This document shows, in pieces, positions 24,674 through 36,600 of a stretch of 64,000 nt of DNA (positions are counted from its first letter, which is position 1; each line of letters starts with the position of its first letter). The notes under the pieces were generated by a model. It saw only the letters and a program-made list of their open reading frames with translations. It searched no databases and was not told the origin of the DNA. This DNA comes from Caprella mutica (Eukaryota; Arthropoda; Malacostraca; Amphipoda; Caprellidae). The position numbers and the translations under genes are program-made. The DNA lies in contig CANNZV010000257.1 in the NCBI GenBank assembly GCA_947561585.1, positions 186,001 through 250,000 on the forward strand, written 5' to 3'.

Positions 24674-27600
24674 CTGCTTGGGCAGAAAAAATGAGTATGA
24701 GACAAGGCGTATAATATGCTGGTAATGAGTAGTAATTGTTCATCAAAACGAAGGGATATATCGGTGAAATAAAGTTCTTCTATTAATAAAATCATTTAGA
24801 ATATTTAAAAACGTTTAGAAAACACATTTTATTGAAAAAGTTCTGAGCTATAGGACGGTTTAACATTTTCTTTCAAATAGGAAAAATAATAGAATATTTA
24901 TAATTTAACTATTATTTTAATTGGTATTCATGATACCTGCAGGTATCATGGATACCAAAAATTGAAATTACAGTTAAATAATAATTATTATTTCCTTTTC
25001 TAACATGATCGAAAATGTGAAACCGTCCGATAACTCAAAACTTACCCGAACTTAAATTTCCACACACCTTTTTGAACATCGACAGTAACAACAGCAGTAG
25101 GTAAGTCAGTAGGACTGCAAGAATACTGTCCACTGTCTACTGTCACCTTCACTCCAGATATCATGAGGCGACTAACCGTCCTGGAAGACATCTTCTCCGT
25201 CTGTGAAAATAGTTACGATGTTAGGGGTAACACGAAGAATAGATTGATGTGAAGTTAATCGATTGATGTGAAGTAAATAGATTGATGTAAAGTAAATAGA
25301 TTGATGTTACGTGAATAGATTGATTTGAAGTTAATCGATTGGTGTTAAGTAAATAGATTGATGTAAAGTGAATAGATTGATGTTTACCCTAGTAACCTAG
25401 CTCTCAAAAGAACAGAAGTAATAAAAGATTTAATTATGTGTAAATGAAAGCTTAGATATTCTTCTAATAATAAAATAATCTTTTTCTATGTAAACAATTA
25501 ATATTTATAATTTAAGAAATTCTCCTGCTTTAATCAGAAATGATTAGAGTCACCAAATTTGTAGTGGGCTAATGACAGTTTTGGTGAAGAATTCATGATA
25601 TATAAAAGTATGAAATTATGTAACTAGTGTTCAATATAATTCAGTGCTCAATAGGATTCGGTCGTGTAGAGTTCAGTTGCTAGACTCCTAGAGTCAGTAC
25701 TGCAGACCGGCCCGTTCGGGCTGCTGGTCTGGTTTGCTCTCATAGTTATCTACCATCTTTATACCTACTTTGTTTTGTGCTCAAAACTATTAATACAATT
25801 AAAGAAAAGCAGAAGTCATCATTAATCCGCCAATGTATAGTTACAATCACTTTAAACTAACTATCAAGATTGACGTGTTAAGTAAATACATTGATGATGA
25901 ATAAAGACCTTCCTCCTCGAAAGCCCGAAACCTATAAAAAATCTTTCAATGTTGAGTATATAATTAGTTATTTACCCTCATGATAAGATTGTTCTTATTA
26001 AGCAAAATCCAAAAATTATACTGCATACATATTAATAACACATGATCTTAAACTAAATTGATTGCAATTTATTCATTAAAAAATTGTGCAGACAAAATTC
26101 TTCGTACAATCTATTAACCCTAATGAGTTTGAATGAGTTTTCTAGGTACATCCTTTTTAAATTACTTCGTATCTTTAAGGTCATTCCTTTAAATTTACCG
26201 GCATTTCTTGACTTTGTTCCTACATAAATACCATATATGTTTGTGTATATAAAAGTTAAAAAACTTACGTATCAGCGTAAATCATGTTAATTAGGAAATT
26301 AATTGTACTGTGGTGACGAGTGGCAACGTAGAAATACAGTTTGGTTAACATAGAAGCACAAATTTTTCCATATGTACATGGAGTACAAACACATGGGCGA
26401 GCTGTGATGGGATCACACTCCACCCAATCACAGCTCTGCTCTCTTAGTTGCCAATGTCTTTTATATCTGTGTATTTATTTCTCCTTATACGTTCAACATT
26501 TTTACTTGGAATTTAATACACATTAGTTTAGTATATACTAACAACTTTTAGAAAATACAGAATCGTAGGTTTATAAAAAACCTGTTTTTTTAGCACAAAC
26601 CTTCTCATTCATTCTGATAGTCAAACTCATTAGCGATAAGATCAAGTGGAGTCATTTGTTCATTTCCAATAGTGTACCATAACTTTCTCCTTATATAAAG
26701 ACTTTCTTTTCCCCACCTGCACCGAGACTCCCCCACGGGGTGAATTATAGTCCAGCAGTTCACTACCCCGGAACCAGAGGAGGTGTTTGGGGGCGCGATG
26801 CCCATTGTGAGTCACCAGGCAGGTGAGGGCAAGGATGCTCCCCTCTTGGATGTACCGGGCCTCTGCGCCCTCGATGTGAACTGCAGGGGGTGCCGGGGCT
26901 GAGGAAATACAATGAATTAGCTTGTTTGTCTATTTGCCATGAAATGAATCGTTTGTTGGTCTAATTTAAATAAGATGAATTAGTTTGTTTCTCCATTTTC
27001 GATCAAATAAATTATTAATTGTCTTTTCAAATAGCTATCAGAGTCGATTTTCCCGAAAGAGAAAACTAGGGTAAGTTCCGACTGTTACACATTTTTGATC
27101 ATATTAGAAATAACTCAAATAAGTTTAAAGTAATATTTATTTATCATTTAAGTATATCCTTTATTTTTATATGATTAGAAATGTGGATTCGTCCGATATC
27201 TTACCCTATAGATGACAAATCAGCATTTGATAACATAAGTTTAATTGGAGTCTTTATGTATTGTATGTTATGTAGCCGTTAGGTGACACAATATCTATGT
27301 GTGGTACCTGATTTTATTAATATTGTGTACTTTGTTAAAATCACTTTTATGCATATCAGTTAGTCACTGCCCAACCCTAGTCACCTACTCATTGTACTGG
27401 TTAATAAAACATTTACAGTCGTGTTAGTTTTCACTTTACACTTCAGTTTGTTTATGAACAACATAGTTTGCACGTGTATAAAAGTAACACAGATTAATCA
27501 AGTTATTCATACCTTATAAATAAATGATATTATTATTTTAGCACCGTTAATAAATAAATAATATTACTAGGTTTACAAATTAAAAGTTCAATGTAAAGAG

Positions 27601-30600
27601 AGGTCTGATGTAAGTTATTTAATGTATTATCTTGTAACAGTATTGCTACTACTAGTAGGATATATACAATATGATGCATATTCACCATAGGAAAATATGT
27701 CCCCGTTTCTATGACAATTGCAAAATATTCGCCTTTCATCTGAAAACCAATCAAAAAAGTACAACTCGCACTGTGTTCGAAATAGACGAGAACATTCCAA
27801 AGAAAATAATTCATTGAATATTTGCAATACATGTCCCCAATCACAAATAACACTTTCCTCTTTCAACATCTGGTAAAATAGCAACAGATTCAATCTACCG
27901 GTTTATTTTCACTGAAATATAAGAATTTTATGAAGTGAAATAATAACGCCTTTTACATCCGATTATACTTTATACCAGCTCAATCATAAAGGAAATATTC
28001 TTTGTAACAATGTATGAAGGAATTAATAATCTATCAATGATTTATACAGATATTCTCCATTGAAAAGAAACTGATGAATTAATAAAGACTAGTTTTTAGA
28101 TTCACATCAATCAACATATTAGTTAAATCATTATTAGTATCCAATTTCCATGCAACTACATTAGTTAAATCATCAGTATACGTCTACATTAGTATGTAGT
28201 ATCAGTTTCTTTTCATGTAGCAAACACCATTAGTTAAAAACATTAGAATTATTGGTTTCTTTTCTTGTAACATCATTAGTTTAAATCATTATTAGTGTCA
28301 GTTTCTTTTTATGTTAAGTAATTACTTAGTAATATTAGTCTACTTTCATGTAACACCATTAGTTAAAATGTTAAATAATTAGTAATATCATTATTTTCAA
28401 GCATTACCATTGTTAGTAGTATTAGTTTAATTTTATGTAAAACCATCATTTAAATCATTAGTAGTATTAGTTGCTTTTCAATGTAACACCATTGGTTAAA
28501 ATCATTAGTAGTATTAGTTGCTTTTCAATGTAACACCATTGGTTAAAATTATTAGTAGTATTAGTTTCTTACCAATGTAACACCATTGGTTAAAATCATT
28601 AGTAGTATTAGTTGCTTTTCAATGTAACACCATTGGTTAAAATCATTAGTAGTATTAGTTGCTTTTCAATGTAACACCATTGGTTAAAATCATTAGTAGT
28701 ATTAGTTTCTGTCCAATGTAACACCATTGGTTAAAATCATTAGTAGTATTAGTTTCTTACCAATGTAACACCATTGGTTAAAATCATTAGTAGTATTAGT
28801 TTCTGTCCAATGTAACACCATTGGTTAAAATCATTAGTAGTATTAGTTTCTTACCAATGTAACACCATTGGTTAAAATCATTAGTAGTATTAGTTTCTGT
28901 CCAATGTAACACCATTGGTTAAAATCATTAGTAGTATTAGTTTCTGTCCAATGTAACACCATTGGTTAAAATCATTAGTAGTAGCTATTAGTTTTTTCAA
29001 TGTGGCAGCAATAGTTAAGTCATTAGTAATATAAGTTTTTTTCATGTAAAAACCATTAGTTAAATCATTCACAGCATTATTTGTTGGTTAGTACTTCATT
29101 TCTATTCATTAACAATGGGTGCATTAGTATATCTCTAATATCATCACCAATAACACCACTCTAATGCACTAATTCACCAGGTCCTAAGTTGTGTCCATAG
29201 CGCCCCCTGTTGTCCAAACTGAGGCAAATCTCTCTGAGTTTCTGGTGACTCTTCCTCTTCTTCTCATCTGCCCAGTCGATGTCCAAGTCAAAGAGTATGT
29301 CCTCATACTCGCCAAACCAGTAGTCTGACGACTCTGAAGCAGTAGGTTTATTGTACATAAATTGATAAGAAGTGTCGATATCACAAGAATGAAAAAAAGG
29401 TAAAAATAATATATTTACATCAATATATTATTTATGAATAACTTTAATTTTCATGGAAATGAATATTAAAATTTGGTTATCAAATATACTCCTACCATAA
29501 ATTAATTATAAATCCAATTTCGAATTATTTATAAAATATAGGCATAAAATTAATATTTTTAAGAATAAAATACTTTTATTACAAATAAGGACAATCAATA
29601 ACTACTTTTGTTAGTCTTCTAAAGTTACAAAATATAAGTTAACGTAAATTACATAATGGCTAATTAAGTTAAAGTAAATACAGTAAGTGTACCATCACGT
29701 GATACACTTAGTACGAGATTTTCCAATAGAATTAAACCTCTTCACACCGCAGTATATAACAGAAGTAATATACATTTATGGACATAGTAAATTAACCTAT
29801 ATTAAAACTTACATTGAGTAAACTTACAATGTTAACTAAAAGAAAATGTTAATTGACGAACGGACGAGCCTTAAAGAACATTATTGTAGGGCTATCGAAA
29901 AGCATTAGACTGGCTATCACAATCTTCTATTCCCACTATAACTTTAACTCGGGGCAGCATCAGATTAGTTCAGTTGTTGGTAAGAACTATTATGATGATT
30001 TGATTTGAATACATAAATGAAGTAAGTACTATCAAATAATACTCTTTTCGACTTGCTTCATTTATCAAAAAACAAATCAAATTTTAGTTCAGTTAAGCCG
30101 TAATTGTCGTCATCAACTAAAACTTTGTTCTCCAATTTCACTGCGAATAAATGGATTTTTGAATTATTTCTCGTGTCAATTAAATATAAATCTCACTTTC
30201 ACTGGAATAAGTAAATAAAATATCATCGCAACTACATATAATCGATTGTAAGTCTGGTATTTACTTATATAGTGAATATTATAGACATGTGGTGTTATTT
30301 CTGAGTCATCAGACGGTTCCGCAATTCCTATTAAACATATAATAAATTGTAACTAAACTTTTCTTTAATTGTTATCAATGATACTGCAGGCATCATGGAT
30401 TTAAATAACAGTTAATAATAATTAATATATAGTTTGTATCTAAAATATGGCACCGTCCGATGGCTCAGTCTGTAGTTCTATACCATAATAACACACCCCA
30501 GAATAAATGACTGTTTGGACACTGAAAATTAGAGAAGGGTACACTTAATCATATCAGGACTCACCATAATTATCCATTAACGTTCACTGGTTTAGTTCAC

Positions 30601-33600
30601 ATAATAAAATTGTTATATTTTTTAAATTACTTACGTCTGAAGTTTTAATGATAATAAAAAGCACCTCTTGATAATAATTATTCCTTCAATAATTTAATAT
30701 AGAACAAAAGTTTGGTAATTGAATTTTAACGACAATAAGGCTTTACCCAAGCGTATACAAACTGGCCAAACATTTACCATATTAATTGGAAGTAAAATCC
30801 GTTGTAAAGTTTGAAATAATTCACCCAAAGTATTGAAGATAATTTCAATATTATATAATATGAAGTGGTAAATGAACAATTTGAATTATTTTGAATAAAT
30901 ATGTAACTATTCTTCATATTTTGGTAATATATGGCAACTGTCAATTGTTTCAGTGGAGAAAAGTATTGTGATCAACCTAAGATATTTACAGTTATCTGTC
31001 AACTTGAATATAATATAATATCCTCCTATTAGTTTTATATTAATATGAATTGATGCAAATAATTAGATATATAATTAGAGTAGATTATTCGTATTAATTA
31101 TTTGAATTATTATCAGTAAAAATAAATACATATACAAGAATGGAATGAATATAAAATATTGGCTTAAAAATTGATCAGGAGTACTAAATTTTTTTTTGAA
31201 TAAAACATTTTCGCATTTTCAAAAATGCAAACTTATTGCACAGTTTCACATTTGCGATCATATATGAAAAATTATAATAATTTCTAAAATATTTGTTCAA
31301 TAGCAATTATAATAGTTTTTCCTTAAATTATCGAAAATTTGGAACTTTCCGATGACTCGCAATTTACCCTAATTCACCATTAATCAGTTTCATGACAATT
31401 CTAACAGTCCCAGAGGACTAACAAACTAACCATAACTGATGCTCACTTCCACCAGACTAACAGTTACGGCATTCATTAAGTGCAGTGTTGTTAGTAACTA
31501 GCGTCAGTGAATTAGAATGTAAGTAATTAATATCTATACGCTATCCAACTGTGAATTATTATAATTGAAAAACTTTTGTTTGAAACAAATTAAATGGTTG
31601 ATTGTTCCATTCAAACAGAATTACTTATTCCAGAAAAAAATGTGAAGGCTTCTCAGAGAATTTAATTTTATGGTACGTACACTGTACAGCGAGTTATAAG
31701 AATATTGTATGTAATTATGATACATCATCAACGAAGATGTAATTAGAACAATATTGAATTATTCCAATCACTTTATGAAAATTAATAGATTCTAATTCTA
31801 CAAGATAATAACTATAATGTACATTTTTCTTATTTGATCGAAAATGTGGAACTGTCTGATAACTCAGCACTTGTTCTAACTCTTGTCTGAAATTAAATTG
31901 ATATACCTTACAAAATATTTCGCACAATTTAATTCAAATAATTTTAGCAGAAGGAAGCACATTTCCTATATAAAAAGCTACATTAACAATCTATTTCTTA
32001 TTATAGACAAAACAATTCATTGCATATAATTTGCTGTCATCGATTGCAGTTTCTTTAACTCTCTACGATTTACATTCTTGTTTATTTCACTAAATTGTCA
32101 CTCGATCTTCTTGATGACGAACATCGAGCAGTGAAGAATAAATCACTGATATCACTCTGCGATGAATCGTTAATAGATAAATTACTAATATTGATTAGTA
32201 ATAATATTATTAGTCATAGGCAATACATTATGTGTGTGCCAAATATATTGCAACAGCTATTAGACACTAATATACTGTGTAGAACATTAATCAGAACTTC
32301 TCTCTATTTTAAGACTATATTAATTATATGACTTTAAATTATTTTATTTAAATATTAGATAAAACCTTCTCATTAATTTAATTTAATTTTCAATTCAATA
32401 TTAAGAATGGAATAATAAACCTATTAAGAAACAATAACGTTGTGTACTTATATATATATACTTATACTTATACTTATATATTTAACAATACATTTAAATA
32501 AGTATGCGTACAATAAATTAGACCAAATAATAGGTTAAGTTTCTAGTTATCGGACGGTTCCACATTTTTAATCATGAAATATAAAAGGTAGAATTATTTT
32601 CATGATACCTGCAAGTATCATGGATTGAAATACAAATATAAATAGGTTAATAATAATAATTATATATTATATATATATTATTCCACATGATCGAAAATGT
32701 GGAACAGTATTGTGGAACAGTATTATGACACAATGATAATGTAATTACATGTACAGATTGTGTTTCAGATAAAAAGCTCTTTATTGAGAGATAATATTTT
32801 CTAAGATATTTGATGTATATTTATTTAATTAGGCAGAATAAAATGCTTCTCTAGATCACGAATCAGTGCTCGATACATCTTAAACTGGTAACTGTTCACT
32901 AACTACCAAGCAGTCAAGTTGACTGTGTTTTTCTTTTCAAATATTTGTGTCCATAAATTATTATCGGTAGATACTTGAATTGTATATTGTTAATATAACA
33001 AGACACTGTTATAACTGAAGTACCTACTAATATTATTATTATTCATTTTGTTAATATAACGATACACTTGAAATACAAGTATCTACAAATAATAATTCAT
33101 AAGATACGAATGTTTTAAAAGAAAATTAGCCAGCCAAATTGACTGCTTGGTAGCTCTAGTATTATTTATTCGTTTATTGTTATTATAGAAGCAATCAGGA
33201 TTATGGGCAATAAAAATAATTTATATTGAAAAATAAACCTATATATATAATGCAACTTTAACAATTCCTTATAACATTATAAACCAAGAAGAAACATATG
33301 GAAAAAGTCCTTCCTACGATAAAAAGATATTCACTCTTAAAGGCCTAAATGAAATAGTTTATATGTCAAGTTCCAATTATTATCGGAAAGTACCAAGTTT
33401 TCGTTCATTTAAAAAATAAAAATATTATTTACTTCGTTATTTTTGCACATTCATACAATTGACCTGTAAAATAACCTTGGAATTCACCTGTCGAATCATC
33501 AAAGAGAGCTGTACATGATTTCAAATCAGATGGTACTCTGATGTACCGACAGAACCAAAAGGTTAGGATTCTTTTCCCCTCAGTGAAACACGTTCGAATG

Positions 33601-36600
33601 CTCAGGGGTGAATTCTTTGGATGTTTTCGAACAAACAACACACATGAAGTGTTTTGAATAGAGTTGTTTTGATGTTATTTTCAGAAGAACAGATTCCCCT
33701 GTTCTGATGTTATTTCTAGATTAGTATTTGTTATGATTTAATTAATTTACGGAAACTGGAATTGAATTTTATGGGGAAGGATGTAATATTGTGACACATT
33801 TTAATATATCATTGACAGAATTATTAATAATCTATCTATGAACTACATGTATCTATTAATCACTTCTAAATGGGTAAAATGTTCCAAAAAATATTCATTA
33901 TTCTTTATCATTCATTTTATCCATTTTACTTTTAAGTAATACATAAATAATTTAATATTTTAACCAATGTACTATTATATAAAAGTAGTTAAAATTATTT
34001 TTCAACACACAAACCATGTAATTACGTAATCGTAAACAAAATCTAGAAATTGAAATTACAGGTAATTTAAATTTATATTTAAAAACACGATACATTTTCC
34101 TAACGAAAATTCACTAATCAATGAACTACAATCTTTGCATCAATGTTTTACTATCACATTCAAAGTATTCACGTTTGGAACATCGATTACTTACGTGGAT
34201 TTGTGCTGGTTACAAAACTGCCAGGGTCATCTAGCAAAGTCTTCTCTGAAATAAGAAACATAATAAATTATAAAACCAAGAGTATAATATTAATTCACAT
34301 TGACTAAGTGAAAAAGAAGTAGGATGGACTTGAAATATAATAAACAATTTAAGATCCTTTCACACCAAGTGTAAGGAATCTAAGACTTACATTCTCGTGG
34401 TAAAGAAATTGAGTTCACCTTTTTAATTTAAATGAATCTAAGACTCACCTTTTATACTAAGGGTAAGGAATCTAAGACTCACCTTTCACAGTAAAGGTAA
34501 GGAATCTAAGACTCACCTTTCACAGTAAGGGTAACCGTTCTCGATATTTTCGGGTCAGAATTCACTTGGCATTCGTACAAGCCAGCATCATTCGGGGTCA
34601 CCATTTTAATGTGGAGGGTCCAGTCCGGGGAGTTATCGGGGTGGAGAACCTGATGGAGAAATTAAGTTTTAGCAAATAAATAATAATAGAATAAATTTTA
34701 AATATCTACACGTTTTTCTTATCAGTGTTAATTAAGGTGCAATATGGTGAAGACAGCTATTGACATATCCCCATGAAAATAAAAATGTGACAAATAGATA
34801 TATATAATTCCTGTACTGTAAATTTTCCCTCGCTAGAAACTAATTATGAGGAATATGACTAGAATATTCAGATATATAATACGAATTGAAGTAATAATTT
34901 TATCTTTCTACATCGGACTGTCAAATACTAACATTCAACTTGAAATATGTAATAAATGAATTAAATTACATAAAAGTGATAAGTATATGTTTTGCAACGT
35001 TAATTATTTTGGCAAATCAATTTTATATTAGCATTGTATAATAATTCATTTAAATTAGAATGAAACAAATAAGTGATAATTAAATTTCAACATTATCAAA
35101 TAAGTACCATTGTTAAAAGATTCAAATTACTCTCTCCAATGAAATATCATTAAATAAATTATCTATTGAATGTATAGTTTAATTAACTAGTTGAATAATT
35201 ATGCATTAACTCAGAACACAATCTTTATACAATTAATTTCACATCAGTATGTGTTAATTTAACACGCAAGTACTACACATCAGTATGAGTTAATTTAACA
35301 CACAAGTACTACACATCAGTATGTGTTAATTTAACATACAAGTACTACACATCAGTATGTGTTAATTTAACATACAAGTACTACACATCAGTATGTGTTA
35401 ATTTAACATACAAGTACTACACATCTCTCTACAGTGATCGAATTGCCAAAAATCTCTCTACCTGTTCTCTTCTACAACAATAAACACACCCAGATATCTT
35501 TATTTGTTCTACATCTTTTAATGAATTGAAGAAATGCTAGAAATACGATAACACTCTCATTTTACGTAGAATGAATTAAACGAAATTGTATATGTAATCA
35601 ACAAACAATATTCTACACAAACTTTCTCAATTACTGAGAGAAAGCTCTGATGCTAAAATAACTCTAACAAGAATGGAAAAGTATATTCAAATTTAAAATC
35701 CTACCTTAAACATTTCTACCTAATGTATTTTTTACTTAAATGTTACAGGTTATTTTTATAGATTTTTGATTGGGAGTAAATATCCTCTGTATTAATTTGT
35801 TATGTACTTACATTGAATATGATTCAGATTGTAGGAATTCATTTAAATAAAATAATTTATATACTGAATCTACATAGTTGAATTTCAATGGTAAGAATTT
35901 AGCAATGGAGAGTATTTAAATGATAAGAACTTTAATGGTAACTTTAAAAATTCCAATGGTAATAGTTTAAATGGAAAAATTTACAATTTATTGGTGAGAA
36001 TTTCAATAATAAGAACTTCAATGGTAAGAATTTCTTCTTTAAACATTTCAATTGTAAGAATTTGATGGTAGAAAGAATTTCAAGAGTAAGAATTGGAATG
36101 ATGAGAATTTCAATAATGAGAGATTTATTGGTAAGAGTTTCAATGTGAAAATTTCCAATGGAAAGAATTTATATGAAAACAATGTTAATGGTAAGAATTT
36201 CTTCTTCAAGAATTTCAAGTGGTAAGAAAATCAATTGTGAAAATTTGAATGGTAAGAATTTGATGGTAAGAATTTCAATGGTAAAAAACTATCCAAGAGA
36301 AGGTAACTAAATGCACGATAATGAATTTGAGCTCTTATATGTAAATGTATTTGTGTTAGCATAATTTGCTTCCAATTGTTATATTTCTGTCATAACTGCC
36401 TTGAGAATGCTGTATCAGCGTAAATAAATAACAAAAAAAAATTCTACGCTATTAAGTTCAAAACACGAAACATATAGAAATTACATAGCTTTGTGGAGCT
36501 ACTGTAACTGTATTCATATAACCTATAAAACTTCTACCAAATAAAAATTCAATTGGAAAGAATAAAGCTAATTCACCAATCCAAGCAGACCGCAGCTTAA

